From Skermania sp. ID1734 (GTDB lineage: Bacteria; Actinomycetota; Actinomycetes; Mycobacteriales; Mycobacteriaceae): a stretch of 64,000 bases of DNA. How positions within the stretch are numbered: position 1 is the stretch's first letter; every line of letters begins with the position of its first letter. Positions 51,314 through 61,044 of this stretch are shown here, in pieces. The stretch spans positions 1 to 64,000 of the forward strand of contig NZ_VLIY01000011.1 in assembly GCF_007489285.1 (NCBI RefSeq), read 5' to 3'. The translations under genes were made by a program, and so were the position numbers. The notes under the pieces were generated by a model. That model had not been told where the DNA came from, did no database searches, and saw only the letters and a program-made list of their open reading frames with translations.

Positions 51314-52078
51314 CTACCGCGCCGCCAGCGTCCGGCCGAAGAGATCGAACAGGTTTTCCCAGTGTCGCGCCAGCGCATCGGCGTCGAAGACGGGAGTGTC
51401 GGCCATGGTGAAGCCGTGCTGGGTGCCGGGATATACCTCGCTGCGGTAGGGCACACCCGCCTCGGTGAGCGCCTGCTCGAGCCGCGCGATGGCCGCACCG
51501 TTCATGGACTGGTCGTTTTCGGCGTGCGCGAAGTAGAGCTCGGCACGAATGTCGCTGGCCAGGCGGTGTGGGCTGTCGTCGGAGTCGGTGGCCAGGCGCC
51601 CGCCGTGGAAGCTGGCGGCCGCGACAATGCGGTCCGGGTAGGCGGCCGCTGTGCGCATGGCCAGCACGCCGCCCATGCAATATCCCGTGGCGCCGAACCG
51701 GTCACCAGCCACCGATTCGTTGTTCGCCAGGAAGTCGAGGTAAGCGCCCGCATCCCGAACCGCCCGCTCGGGCGTGATTCGGCGCATCATCGGCATGACT
51801 GCGGCGAAGAATTTCTGCCGCGCGCCCTCGACCGACATGTCGGGCATGTCGATCACCGGTGCCGGGCCGTTGCGGTAGAAGACATTCGGCGCCAGCACGC
51901 AGTAACCGTTGCCGGCCAGATGGGTGACCATGTCGGCGATGGTCGGTCGTAGCCCGAAGGCATCCATGTAGAACAAGATTGCGGGATAACGGCCATCGGC
52001 TTCCGGTCGGGCGAAGTACGCGTCGCACGTTCCGTCGGGCGTTTGGATGTTGACGGTCGATAATTGCGCTCGGCTCAC
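51314..52078 (-). CDS. Dienelactone-hydrolase-family protein
   Basis: 254 residues from a GTG. Cysteine nucleophile in GYCMGG, acid in AENDQSM, histidine in GTQHGF: the DLH triad. DLH proteins open dienelactones in aromatic breakdown, but many are broad esterases. The gene stands alone and diverges from the beta-lactamase-fold esterase gene; both probably use the 85 bp between them as promoter. Confidence 0.88.
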   Translation of the reverse strand: MSRAQLSTVNIQTPDGTCDAYFARPEADGRYPAILFYMDAFGLRPTIADMVTHLAGNGYCVLAPNVFYRNGPAPVIDMPDMSVEGARQKFFAAVMPMMRRITPERAVRDAGAYLDFLANNESVAGDRFGATGYCMGGVLAMRTAAAYPDRIVAAASFHGGRLATDSDDSPHRLASDIRAELYFAHAENDQSMNGAAIARLEQALTEAGVPYRSEVYPGTQHGFTMADTPVFDADALARHWENLFDLFGRTLAAR

Positions 52079-52162
52079 GTGTCGATTGTGCGCTGTTGTG
52101 TCAAACTGACGGCAGCGGAGTCTGTGACGACGCGTCAGCGATGACACTTCGAGGCGGTGTGC

Positions 52163-53419
52163 ATGGGGCAGGAAACGGCAGTCGCCGACGGCACACTCGC
52201 GCTTCCGCCCGGCGTGCACGGCGCCGCGCAACCGCAATTCAGCGCCGCTGTCAACGGATTTCGTCGCCTCTTTGCGCGCAAGCGCGGCGGTGGCGCATTG
52301 GCCGTCTACCACCACGGACGGCTGGTCGTCGACATCTGGGCGGGCAGCAGCGACCGCGCCGGCCGGGTCCCGTGGGCATACAACACGGCGACGGTTCCCT
52401 ATTCGACCACCAAAGGCATTGCCACAACGGTCATTCACCGCCTGGCCGATCGCGGCCTGCTCGATTACGACGCTCCGGTGGCCGAATACTGGCCGGAGTT
52501 CGGCTCGAACGGCAAGGCACGCATCACCGTTCGCGAGGTGCTCAGTCATCGGGCCGGCCTGTCCGGATTGCCCGGGATCGCCCGAACGCTCGACGACATC
52601 CTCGATTTCAGGTTGATGGAACAACGCCTTGCCGCGGCAAAGCCCGATCGGTATCTCGGTGTGCCGGCATATCACTCCTTGACCTACGGCTGGCTACTTT
52701 CCGGAATCGCACGAGCCATAACCGGTTTCGGGATGGCAGAGCTCTTCCGCCGCGAGATCGCCGAGCCGATCGGGACGGACGAGATTTGGCTCGGCGCGCC
52801 GCCGGCCTCGGCGAAGGTGGTGGCGTCGGAGTTTTCCGGCTCGCCAGCGGTGCTCGGCAGCCGAATCGCCCAGCGCGTCATACCCGTTGCGCGACGCGTT
52901 CCCGGGCCGTCCCGGGCACTGGTGCGCACCATCCTGGTGCCGGGCATCGAAGACCTTTTCGCTGGCGATGACCCACCCATCCTGCACACCGAAATGCCGG
53001 CGGCCAACGCTGTAGCCACCGCGCGTGGCCTGGCAGCGATGTACAACGCGATCTTGAGCAGCGATGACGGTGCCGGCCGCTTTCTGTCGGCCGAGACGGT
53101 GCGCCAACTCGGCCGGATTCAAACCCGCCAACTCGACCGCACGCTGTTTTTCCCGATGCGCTGGCGGCTGGGGTATCACTCGTTCCCGTTCCCGGGGGCG
53201 GCGGGGGCGTTCGGCCACCTCGGCCTGGCCGGCTCCGGCGCCTGGCTCGACCAGCGCAGCGGCATTGCTGTCGGATTCGTGCACAACCGGCTGCCGGAGC
53301 CGCGGTTCATGCTCATCGACCAAACCATTCTCGGCTGGCTGTCGCCGCTGATCATGCGGGGAGTCGCGCCGCCGCGGCAGCGCGGTTCCCGGATGCGGCG
53401 CGCGCGCCGACCGGGCTGA
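52163..53419 (+). CDS. Beta-lactamase-fold serine esterase (class C type)
   Basis: 418 residues. SxxK as STTK in PYSTTKGIATTVIHRLADRG, YxL-type motif in PAYHSLTYGW, and a C-terminal HLGLAGSG region in place of KTG mark the class-C/EstB-like esterase family (LipE/LipL relatives in mycobacteria). It probably hydrolyses short-chain esters. GAGG lies 8 nt before the ATG at 52163. The stop overlaps the next gene's ATG (TGATG). Confidence 0.87.
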   Translation: MGQETAVADGTLALPPGVHGAAQPQFSAAVNGFRRLFARKRGGGALAVYHHGRLVVDIWAGSSDRAGRVPWAYNTATVPYSTTKGIATTVIHRLADRGLLDYDAPVAEYWPEFGSNGKARITVREVLSHRAGLSGLPGIARTLDDILDFRLMEQRLAAAKPDRYLGVPAYHSLTYGWLLSGIARAITGFGMAELFRREIAEPIGTDEIWLGAPPASAKVVASEFSGSPAVLGSRIAQRVIPVARRVPGPSRALVRTILVPGIEDLFAGDDPPILHTEMPAANAVATARGLAAMYNAILSSDDGAGRFLSAETVRQLGRIQTRQLDRTLFFPMRWRLGYHSFPFPGAAGAFGHLGLAGSGAWLDQRSGIAVGFVHNRLPEPRFMLIDQTILGWLSPLIMRGVAPPRQRGSRMRRARRPG

Positions 53420-54444
53420 TGTCCCGGTTCAGCGAGCGACTCGACTGCCTCCAGCAACGCCACCGCTGGCTCGGCTTCCCGATCGCCGTGATCTACAAGT
53501 TCGTCGACGACCAAGGCGGATACCTGGCGGCGCTGATCACCTATTACGCGTTTGTCTCGCTGTTTCCGCTGCTACTCATCCTCACCACGATTCTCAGCTA
53601 CGTGCTGCGGAACTACCCCGATCTGCAGAAGCGCATCGTGGACTCGGCGCTGAGCCAGTTCCCGGTGATCGGCGACCAGTTACAGACCCCGGAACACCTC
53701 AGCGGCGGACCCGCCGGCTTGATCGTCGGCGTGGCCGTGGCGCTCTACGGTGGTCTCGGAGTCGCGGTAGCGTTTCAGAACGCCATGAATGTCGCATGGT
53801 CCGTCCCGCGCAACCAGCGGCCCGACCCCATCGTCGCCCGCGTCCGCGGCTTGGTGCTGCTCGCGACGGTCGGTGTTGCGGTTATCGGGCTGACCGTGCT
53901 CTCCCGGCTCAGCGCGGCAATAGACTTCGGCGGCATCTGGTCACGGCTGTCGATGATCGGGTCCGTCGCACTCAATACCGCCGTGTTCGTCGCGGCTTTC
54001 AAGATCGGCGCAGCGCGGACGTTAGGCATCAGACAAGTGTTGCCGGGCGCATTGTCCGCGGCCGTGCTGTGGCAACTGCTGCAGACGTTCGGATCGATCT
54101 ATGTCGGCAACGTCATCGCCCACTCGACGGCCACCAACGGCGTGTTCGCCTTGGTCCTCGGTCTGCTCGCGTTTCTGTACCTCGCGGCGGCGATGATCGT
54201 CATCTGCGCAGAGATCGACGTGGTGCGCGTGAACAAACTGTTCCCACGTGCGCTGCTCACGCCGTTCACCGAGAAGGTCACGCTCACCCCGGGTGACCGC
54301 CGCACCTATACCGGTCAGGCGCTGGCCCAGCGCAACAAGGACTTTCAGCAAATCGATGTCAGCTTCGATCAGCCCGAGCAGAAAGATTCGAGCGAGGTGG
54401 CACCGACCTGCGACCCGGAATCGCAGGCTGACGATCAGCGGTAG
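53419..54444 (+). CDS. YihY/BrkB-family membrane protein
   Basis: 341 residues with six predicted membrane helices. GGYLAALITYYAFVSLFPLLLIL and the later TNGVFALVLGLLAFLYLAAAMIVICAEID are the family signatures. The C-terminal 70 residues are soluble and polar. Members were once called ribonuclease BN; that activity is not supported, and the function is unknown. Coupled to the upstream esterase gene (TGATG). Confidence 0.88.
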   Translation: MSRFSERLDCLQQRHRWLGFPIAVIYKFVDDQGGYLAALITYYAFVSLFPLLLILTTILSYVLRNYPDLQKRIVDSALSQFPVIGDQLQTPEHLSGGPAGLIVGVAVALYGGLGVAVAFQNAMNVAWSVPRNQRPDPIVARVRGLVLLATVGVAVIGLTVLSRLSAAIDFGGIWSRLSMIGSVALNTAVFVAAFKIGAARTLGIRQVLPGALSAAVLWQLLQTFGSIYVGNVIAHSTATNGVFALVLGLLAFLYLAAAMIVICAEIDVVRVNKLFPRALLTPFTEKVTLTPGDRRTYTGQALAQRNKDFQQIDVSFDQPEQKDSSEVAPTCDPESQADDQR

Positions 54445-54944
54445 CTGGCGTCCGGCAACATCGGCGGACAGGTACCCCCGGGTGTCGTCTCCAGTTCGAA
54501 GTGCCACCACTCGTTTTCGAAGCTGCGGCACAGGCCCCAGCGGTTCCCGTTGGCCTGCAACCATTGCGCGCCGGCCTGCGGGCCGACGTCGATCGCTTCA
54601 CCGCGCGGGTGCGTCGACTCTTCCGGCGGCAATACCCAGTGCCGGGCGGCGTCCGGACTGCCGTAGGTATGGATGCCATCGACCCACAGTTGCTGCTGCT
54701 CGGCATAGGTGCGATAGCCGGAGGTGATCGACAGCGGCACGCCGTCGGCGTCGGCGGCGTTTTTCGCGAGCGTGTACGCGGTTGCCAACGCCGGCGTCAA
54801 GCCCTCGGTGCCCGCGGCCGAACCCGTGGGCACCGGCGCCGCATACGCCTGCGGAGCCAACCACCCGGACGTAATGGCGACCGCGAAACCTGCGGCAACG
54901 ATGCTCACCCATCGCAGGGTTGCGCTGGTCGTGTTGGAATGCAC
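54435..54944 (-). CDS. Secreted VanY-type D-Ala-D-Ala carboxypeptidase
   Basis: 169 residues from GTG 54944: a signal peptide (about 1-35, cleavage after ...QAYA), then a zinc peptidase domain with SITSGYRTYAEQQQLW, the metal motif STHPRGEAID (SxHxxGxAxD) and EWWHFE. It cleaves the terminal D-Ala from peptidoglycan stems outside the membrane. The catalytic residues are all present. It overlaps the convergent YihY gene by 10 bp. Confidence 0.88.
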   Translation of the reverse strand: MHSNTTSATLRWVSIVAAGFAVAITSGWLAPQAYAAPVPTGSAAGTEGLTPALATAYTLAKNAADADGVPLSITSGYRTYAEQQQLWVDGIHTYGSPDAARHWVLPPEESTHPRGEAIDVGPQAGAQWLQANGNRWGLCRSFENEWWHFELETTPGGTCPPMLPDASYR

Positions 54945-55076
54945 CGTCGCGAGTGTAGTTCGGTATGGAAAAGGAACCGCAAACCCCGTCGTTACCGGAG
55001 ACATAGCCGATAGCGTTGCGGGTACAAAACCTGAACATCCAGCGTGAACAGCCGGACCGGAGCAAGGAGGGTCGCC

Positions 55077-56792
55077 GTGACAGCCACCTCACCCGCTAGC
55101 AATGCGGTCGTCGATGCCGCGTTGGCCGACCTCGCCGGCGGCGAGGCGCGATGGGCTGCCACCCCGCTGCGCCGGCGCCGCGAGTTGCTCGACGAAGTCC
55201 ACGCGCTCACCGCAAAACATGCCCACGAATGGGTCGAGGCGGCCATCGCGATCAAGGGCCTGGACCCGTCCTCGCCGCTGGTCGGTGAGGAATGGATGTC
55301 CGGGCCCTACCCGGTGCTCACCAACACCGCATCGCTGGCCGAATCGCTACGCGCGATCGAAGCGGGCAAGAGCCCGCTGCACGACGCGACCTTCCATTCG
55401 GCGCCCGGCGGCCGGATTGCCGTGCAGGCGCTGCCGAAGTCGGTGTTCGACATGTTGTTGCTCAATGGCTTTCGCGCCGACGTGTGGCTGCAGCCCGGAA
55501 TCGACCGGGAAACGGCTAAACGCACCGCCGGCCTGGGTCAGTTGCATCCGGAGCAGACCCACGGCATCGGCGCGGTGCTCGGCGCCGGCAACATTCTGTC
55601 GATCGCCCCGCTCGATGTCCTCTACGAGATCTATGCCCACAACCGGGTCGCCGCGCTGAAGCTCAACCCGGTGACCGACCAGATTCTGCCGGTGCTGCAA
55701 AAGATCTTCGCCCCGCTGATCGATCTCGACGTGGTGCGCATCTTCACCGGTGGCGCCGACGTCGGCGGGTACCTGGTGAACCACGACCTGGTCAAGCACG
55801 TGCACATCACCGGTAGCGCCGCCAGCCACGACGCGATCGTCTTCGGTGCCGGCGCGGCGGGTAAGAAGCGCAAGGCGGCCAACAAGCCCGCCCTCGGCAA
55901 GCCGATCAGCAGCGAGTTGGGCGGCGTATCGCCGACCATCGTCTTTCCCGGCAACTGGTCGAGTGCGGACCTGCGTTTCCAGGCCGAGCACGTGGCCACC
56001 CAACGGCTGCACAACGGCGGCTACAACTGCATTGCCGCGCAAGCGATCCTACTCAGCGAGAGCTGGCCGCAGAAGGATGAGTTCCTTGCCGAACTTCGTT
56101 CCGCGTTCGAGCGGGCGCCGTCGAGGCCTGCGTACTATCCCGGCAGCGACGAGCGGGTGCAGCTCGCCCTGGACACCTTCCCGCAGGCCGAACGGTTGGG
56201 GCGCAACTCCGAACGCGTGCTCGTCACCGGGCTCGATCCGGAGCAGGATGATCCGCTGCTGCGCACCGAATATTTCGCGCCGGTGCTCGGCGTGGTCGAA
56301 TTGCCCGGTGCCGGGAAGGAATTCATGTCGCAGGCGGTCGAATTCGCCAACGACCAATGTGTCGGCACGCTCGGTGTCAACCTGATTGCGCATCCGAACA
56401 CCATCAAATCGCTCGGTCCAGCGTTCGAGGAAGCCATCGCCGACCTGCGTTACGGCACCATCGCGGTCAACACCTGGACGGGCGTCGGTTACCTGTCCTC
56501 TCGCGCGACCTGGGGCGCGTTCCCCGGGCACACGCTCAATGACGTGCAGAGCGGAATCGGTGTGGTGCACAACGGTTATCTGCTGGAGAAGCCGGAGCGC
56601 ACTGTGGTCCGCGGGCCGTTCCGCCCGTCGCCGCGAGCGCTGTGGGCCGGCGAGTTGACTCTCTCGCCCAAACCGCCGTGGTTCGTCACCAACCGCACCG
56701 CCGCGACCACGGGTGAACGGTTGACGAAGTTTGCCGGAAACCCGAATTGGCTACTGATTCCTGGCCTGTTCGCCTCCGCGCTGCGTGGGTGA
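55077..56792 (+). CDS. Aldehyde-dehydrogenase-family protein
   Basis: 571 residues from GTG 55077, which has AAGGAGG 6 nt upstream; the in-frame codons before it lack one. The family's catalytic Cys lies in GGYNCIAAQ and a general-base Glu in SSELGGVSP. The cofactor segment LGAGNILSIAPLDVLYEIYAHN is unlike the usual FTGS/Rossmann pattern, so this is a divergent branch, longer than typical ALDHs. The substrate is unknown. Confidence 0.85.
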   Translation: MTATSPASNAVVDAALADLAGGEARWAATPLRRRRELLDEVHALTAKHAHEWVEAAIAIKGLDPSSPLVGEEWMSGPYPVLTNTASLAESLRAIEAGKSPLHDATFHSAPGGRIAVQALPKSVFDMLLLNGFRADVWLQPGIDRETAKRTAGLGQLHPEQTHGIGAVLGAGNILSIAPLDVLYEIYAHNRVAALKLNPVTDQILPVLQKIFAPLIDLDVVRIFTGGADVGGYLVNHDLVKHVHITGSAASHDAIVFGAGAAGKKRKAANKPALGKPISSELGGVSPTIVFPGNWSSADLRFQAEHVATQRLHNGGYNCIAAQAILLSESWPQKDEFLAELRSAFERAPSRPAYYPGSDERVQLALDTFPQAERLGRNSERVLVTGLDPEQDDPLLRTEYFAPVLGVVELPGAGKEFMSQAVEFANDQCVGTLGVNLIAHPNTIKSLGPAFEEAIADLRYGTIAVNTWTGVGYLSSRATWGAFPGHTLNDVQSGIGVVHNGYLLEKPERTVVRGPFRPSPRALWAGELTLSPKPPWFVTNRTAATTGERLTKFAGNPNWLLIPGLFASALRG

Positions 56793-56852
56793 TTCCTACT
56801 TGGGCCGATTGCGGTGAACCCGGACACCTTGGCGGGACCGCACCCTTGCCGT

Positions 56853-57539
56853 CTAACCGGCCGGCTGGCCTCGACCGTGCCGGCTTCCGCTGTAGGCCAG
56901 CTCCCGAATCCGGCTGATCGCTTCAGGAAGCAGCGCGACGTCGTCCGGGTGGTTGCGCACCGGGTCGAAGAATCCCGGATGGGTGTGTTCGACCTGCTCT
57001 GTGGCGGCCAGAGCAAAGCCGGCCAACACGATCGGCTCCCCGCCGAAACCGCGCGCGGTCAAGGTGAATTCGAGCTGGTGGTCGTGTGCCAGGTTGCGCA
57101 GCTCGCCCAGTCCGGCGGCGGATGGCAAACCGGCATCCGGTTGGGCGAAAAGCCATTTCGGCGCAGGATCCTCGCCCAGCCGATAGGGCATCAAGCTGCC
57201 GAACGTCGCGCTGGACCAGTCGTTCGACGGGATGAGCACGAATCGACCCAACCGGGAAGTGCCGGTGGTGACGAAGGTGAAGTCCCAGGGTTGATCGTTG
57301 CGGTCCAAAACCCGAAGCGCCAGGCCGAGAAAGTCTGGCAGCGCACCGGGAGTGCTGGTGGCCTTGGACAGCCGGGCCACCAGCGGTCGATCGCCGGAAC
57401 CGACAAGTTGCTCGAACTCACCGGTGGCTCGCAAGCGACCCGCGAGCGCGACGCCGTGCGGGTGGAAAACCCGCGCGTGCCGCAGTCGTGCGACGGCATT
57501 GAACGTTCCGGCGAACGCTCGTGCTGGTAGGTCGATCAT
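56853..57539 (-). CDS. Conserved hypothetical protein (actinobacterial, phosphodiesterase-annotated type)
   Basis: 228 residues. FHPHGVALAGRL...VARLSKATSTPGALPDFLGLALRV and WDFTFVTTGTSRLGRFVLIPS match a family common in actinobacteria, often labelled phosphodiesterase or catalase-like. The function is not established, and I see no convincing catalytic motif. GAGGAG precedes the ATG at 57539. It is convergent with the aldehyde dehydrogenase gene and divergent from the class-3 lipase gene. Confidence 0.75.
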   Translation of the reverse strand: MIDLPARAFAGTFNAVARLRHARVFHPHGVALAGRLRATGEFEQLVGSGDRPLVARLSKATSTPGALPDFLGLALRVLDRNDQPWDFTFVTTGTSRLGRFVLIPSNDWSSATFGSLMPYRLGEDPAPKWLFAQPDAGLPSAAGLGELRNLAHDHQLEFTLTARGFGGEPIVLAGFALAATEQVEHTHPGFFDPVRNHPDDVALLPEAISRIRELAYSGSRHGRGQPAG

Positions 57540-57641
57540 TGGTGCTCCTCGAGATGTCGTCATAGCGGCTCTGGGTCGACAACTTCGGTCGGGACTACCC
57601 CGCCACGTCCTCAACGAACCGTGCTGGCCGTAAAATTGACT

Positions 57642-58400
57642 ATGGCGTTCGATGCACTGTTTGCCCGTGACGTCGCGTTGCCGCTGGCGAAGGCCGCCTA
57701 TGACGCGATGACTAACGCCACGCCCGGGTTGCCCGCCGGATATGAGCAGACCGGGCTGATCGAGACCGGTGACGTCCCGGCGACCATGCATCCCGTCGCC
57801 GCAACCATGGCCGCGGAATCGCAGACGTTCGGCCTGCTGGGTGCAAACAGGGCAACCGCGACAGCATTCTTGGCATTTCGCGGCAGCAGAAATCTCGAAG
57901 ACTGGCTACGCGACCTCGATGCGGTCCCAGACCTCTACCGCCCTGTGCACGACTTCGGTCAGGTCCATCTCGGTTTTCAAAGCGCCTACCTACTCGTTCG
58001 AGCCAGCATCATCGCGGGTCTGCCGCGGGCGTGCGAGGGCTGCAATCGGTTGATCCTGACCGGGCACAGTCTCGGTGCGGCCCTCGCGGTCCTGTGTGCA
58101 CCGGACATCGTCCGCAACATGCCGCCGAATACCCTCGAGCCTCGGCTCATCACCTTCGCCGGACCACGGGTCGGATTGAGTGACTTCGCATTACAGTTCA
58201 ACGCGATGATCGAAAGCTGTTTCCGGGTGGTGAACTTCCTCGACATCGTGCCCTATCTGCCCCCGGAGCCGTTCGTGCATGTGGGTGCGGCCATCGATGT
58301 CGACAGCGGTGGGTCGGTCCTGCCGAGCTGGCGCCACAATCTCGCGGCTTACGCTGTGGGGCTGACGAATTGGATATCCGCGCACCCGAACGGGCCGTAG
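57642..58400 (+). CDS. Class-3 (fungal/plant-type) lipase
   Basis: 252 residues. GHSLGAALA is the nucleophile elbow of PF01764 lipases, TAFLAFRGSRNLEDWLRDLDA the oxyanion-hole strand, DIVPYLPP carries the Asp, and SWRHNLAAY the His. There is no signal peptide, so it is probably intracellular or non-classically exported. This family is more typical of fungi and plants but occurs in actinobacteria. ATG 57642 was chosen; a GTG at 57621 is possible. Confidence 0.83.
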   Translation: MAFDALFARDVALPLAKAAYDAMTNATPGLPAGYEQTGLIETGDVPATMHPVAATMAAESQTFGLLGANRATATAFLAFRGSRNLEDWLRDLDAVPDLYRPVHDFGQVHLGFQSAYLLVRASIIAGLPRACEGCNRLILTGHSLGAALAVLCAPDIVRNMPPNTLEPRLITFAGPRVGLSDFALQFNAMIESCFRVVNFLDIVPYLPPEPFVHVGAAIDVDSGGSVLPSWRHNLAAYAVGLTNWISAHPNGP

Positions 58401-58490
58401 GCGTGTGCACCGCAACCGAATTCGGATGGCACGTCAGGTGGAGCCTTCAATAGACGACGCCGATTCCTGCACGTGCACTATTGTCTTGCC

Positions 58491-58877
58491 ATGTTGATCG
58501 CCACCGCGGTATTCGCCGTCGCCGCTGCCGCGCTGCACGTATTTATCTGGTACTTGGAGTCGTTCGCGTGGACGACCGCGCGGGCGCGAGCGGTGTTCGG
58601 TACCTCGGCAAGCGAAGCGGAGGCCACGCGCGAACTCGCCTACAACCAAGGCTTTTACAACTTGTTCCTGGCGATGATCGCGGTCGCGGGCGTGGTGGCT
58701 GCGGGGTTGAGCCACCACGGAGTTGGGCTCGCGCTGATTCTTGCGGGAACCGGGGCGATGCTCGCGGCCGCACTCGTCCTCGCGGCCACGTCGCCGGACA
58801 AGCTCAGTGCGGCCGCCAAGCAGGGCGCGGCACCGCTAGTCGCGGTTGTGTTGGCCATCGTCGCCGTCCTCACGTAG
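58491..58877 (+). CDS. DUF1304-family small membrane protein
   Basis: 128 residues with four hydrophobic helices. LHVFIWYLESFAWTTARARAVFGTS and ELAYNQGFYNLFLAMIAV are the family's hallmark. Function unknown. The ATG at 58491 follows no obvious Shine-Dalgarno; a GTG at 58473 is the alternative. It stands between a lipase and an aldo-keto reductase on the same strand. Confidence 0.85.
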   Translation: MLIATAVFAVAAAALHVFIWYLESFAWTTARARAVFGTSASEAEATRELAYNQGFYNLFLAMIAVAGVVAAGLSHHGVGLALILAGTGAMLAAALVLAATSPDKLSAAAKQGAAPLVAVVLAIVAVLT

Positions 58878-58961
58878 CCGGCATCAGCTGCGCTAAGCCT
58901 CTTCGGTGGCGGATGATGAGCAAGTGGCGCTGACCGGTGCCCTGGCGTGGAAAGGCAGACC

Positions 58962-59810
58962 ATGCAGACAGTGACCCTCAACAACGGCGTCGAAATGCCG
59001 GTCCTGGGTTTCGGCGTCTACCAGATCCCTCCCGACGACACCGAACAAGCGGTGAGCGACGCGCTGGCTGCCGGATACCGATTGCTCGACACGGCCGCCG
59101 CCTACCGAAACGAGCAGGCCGTCGGCCGCGCGATCGCCAGCAGCGGGATCGGGCGCGAGGACCTGTTCGTCACCACCAAACTCTGGATTTCCGACACCGG
59201 CGAAGAGCAGACCAAGCGGGCTTTTCATCGCTCCTTGGAGCGGCTCGGTCTTGACTATCTGGACCTGTACCTGATCCATCAGCCGTTTGGCGATGTCCAC
59301 GGATCCTGGCGTGCGATGCAGAACCTGAATCGGGAAGGACTCGCTCGGGCAATCGGCGTGTCGAACTTCTATCCGGATCGCCTTGTCGACCTCATCGTCC
59401 ACAACGAGATCACGCCCGCGGTCAACCAGGTCGAGACGCACCCGTTCTTTCAGCGCACCGCCGACCAGGAGTTGATGGTTGAAAATGGCGTGCAGATCGA
59501 GTCCTGGGGCCCGTTCGCCGAAGGCCGTAACAACTTGTTCTCGGATCCGGTGCTGACCAAAATCGGTGCAGCCCATGACAAGTCGGTTGCTCAGGTGGTA
59601 CTTCGCTGGTTGATCCAGCGCGGCGTCGTCGTCATCCCGAAGTCGGTCCGCGCCGACCGCATGGCCGAAAACTTCAACGTCTTCGACTTCGAGCTCAGCA
59701 CAGACGAAATGTCGCAGATTGCGGCCATGGACACCGGCGCCACCGTCTTCTTCGACCATCACGATCCGGCGATGGTTCGCCGGTTGGGCACCGCGCGGCT
59801 CGAGGACTGA
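58962..59810 (+). CDS. Aldo-keto reductase
   Basis: 282 residues. Catalytic tetrad D and Y in [12 protein letters not shown] in TTKLW, H in [19 protein letters not shown] is the NADPH-binding loop. It reduces aldehydes or ketones. AAAGG lies 6 nt upstream of ATG 58962. It is a paralogue of the enzyme at 18894, with a more ordinary MTVTLNNG-like start. Confidence 0.92.
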   Translation: MQTVTLNNGVEMPVLGFGVYQIPPDDTEQAVSDALAAGYRLLDTAAAYRNEQAVGRAIASSGIGREDLFVTTKLWISDTGEEQTKRAFHRSLERLGLDYLDLYLIHQPFGDVHGSWRAMQNLNREGLARAIGVSNFYPDRLVDLIVHNEITPAVNQVETHPFFQRTADQELMVENGVQIESWGPFAEGRNNLFSDPVLTKIGAAHDKSVAQVVLRWLIQRGVVVIPKSVRADRMAENFNVFDFELSTDEMSQIAAMDTGATVFFDHHDPAMVRRLGTARLED

Positions 59811-60205
59811 TTCTGATCCGCCCCGGCCTGACGCCGTGAAGACGATATGCAGGTATTTTGCTTGCCGCAGTCGGCGTACGAGGGCTAGCGTCAACTCTTA
59901 CGACGAGATTGCCGTTAAGGATCTAGCCCATGGCCGCGATCGCGTTGGACAGAACTCCCGCCGGTTCGGTGGCCGCACCGCAGGTACGGGCCGCTACCGG
60001 CATATTCGCGCGGCTGCGCCGTGGCAGCCGCGATGGATTCGCCATTGACGTCCAGTATGCGAACCGCAATCCAATGATCTGTTGGGCCGTCGGTCGCCGT
60101 GACGTCGACCATCACCGCTATTCCTGACGCTCAGGGAACCCCTCACCGGCATTTCGTCGCCATCACGCCTCGTCGTGCGCTCAACTGGAGAAAGGGGCTA
60201 TCAAG
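59811..60205 (+). other. Intergenic stretch with one doubtful small ORF
   Basis: 395 bp without a convincing gene. A 65-codon frame at 59930-60127 (plus) has AAGGA 7 nt before its ATG. A 66-codon frame overlaps it on the minus strand (59915-60115). Both have similar third-position GC and neither shows a known motif, so I do not call either. The right end holds the promoter and GGAGAAAGG upstream of the secreted-protein gene. Confidence 0.4.
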
Positions 60206-60949
60206 ATGGACACTCGAGCAGGCGCTGTCGCCGTTGCGGCAGCCGCCATTGTGGGATTCGCAGGAGCAACCGCTTCCGCAGAACCCCTGCCGCCGCCGGC
60301 GGCACCGATCCTCCTGCCGCCGCCGGCGGCACCGATTTCCGTGCCAACCAAGATCAGCGTCGACGTTCTCCCCGGAGTGCATTACACCTCCGACACCGCC
60401 GATGGATCGACGATGATCACCACCGGAATGGGCTCGTTGACGACCCGTGGCGGTCAGTTCCAGGTCCTCGACAACCAGGCGCACCTGCTGGCCGGAACAC
60501 CACTGACCTTGCAACCCGACACACGTACCTGGCCGCAAGCCGCCCAACCGTCTGCCGCTTCGGTACCCCCGGCAGCGCCGGTCTCCCTCGCTGCTCCGGT
60601 GGCGGCCGTGGTACCGGCACCGGTTCATCCGGCCGACGCTCAGTCGGACTTCAACAGCGCCCTGTCGGTGGCCGCCACCCAATTCGGTCTGGCGGTGACC
60701 ATCGGGACGCTCGCCGGCGGCACGATCGGCATTCTGCTCGGCTGCCCGCTCGGCGCGGTCACTTTCGGGCTCACCGGCATTGTCACCGGTCCCGTGGATC
60801 CCCTCGTCGCCGGGCTCGGCTGCCTCGTTGGGGCTGGAACCGGCGCCGGTATCGGTGGAATCCTCGGTGGCCTCATCTTGGGCGTGCCGGTAGGCATCGC
60901 CAGCGCCGTTCAGATGTACAACACACTGCACGCACAAGGCGATATCTGA
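60206..60949 (+). CDS. Secreted Pro-rich protein with hydrophobic Gly-rich C-terminus
   Basis: 247 residues. Signal peptide (AGAVAVAAAAIVGFAGATASA), then Pro-rich direct repeats (PLPPPAAPI and LLPPPAAPI, encoded by 24-nt identical units at 60286 and 60313), a small beta domain (about 47-105), a Pro/Ala linker, and a C-terminal Gly/Ala/Val-rich region (about 155-240) with paired hydrophobic stretches and cysteines (LGCPLG, LGCLVG). Such proteins are typical of mycolata cell envelopes; function unknown. Confidence 0.75.
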   Translation: MDTRAGAVAVAAAAIVGFAGATASAEPLPPPAAPILLPPPAAPISVPTKISVDVLPGVHYTSDTADGSTMITTGMGSLTTRGGQFQVLDNQAHLLAGTPLTLQPDTRTWPQAAQPSAASVPPAAPVSLAAPVAAVVPAPVHPADAQSDFNSALSVAATQFGLAVTIGTLAGGTIGILLGCPLGAVTFGLTGIVTGPVDPLVAGLGCLVGAGTGAGIGGILGGLILGVPVGIASAVQMYNTLHAQGDI

Positions 60950-60994
60950 AAAATGTTCGACCAAGTAGCTGGTCCGGTTTCGCGGCTCAGGTCA

Positions 60995-61044
60995 GCACTT
61001 CGCGTCTCGTACAGGGAACGCGAAGTGCCTAGCCGAGACGCGAA
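60995..61044. terminator. Two overlapping, mutually exclusive hairpins
   Basis: GCACTTCGCGT (60995-61005) pairs with 61018-61028 (11 bp). A shifted copy, TTCGCGTCTCG (60999-61009), pairs instead with CGAGACGCGAA (61034-61044). The two stems share the same left arm, so only one can form at a time. It lies between the convergent secreted-protein and symporter genes and covers the symporter stop codon; probably a bidirectional terminator. Confidence 0.65.

Noticed and set aside
59915-60127. Overlapping small ORFs on both strands
   Set aside because: Equal third-position GC on both strands and no motif, so neither is supported; one has a fair Shine-Dalgarno, which is noted in the intergenic entry.
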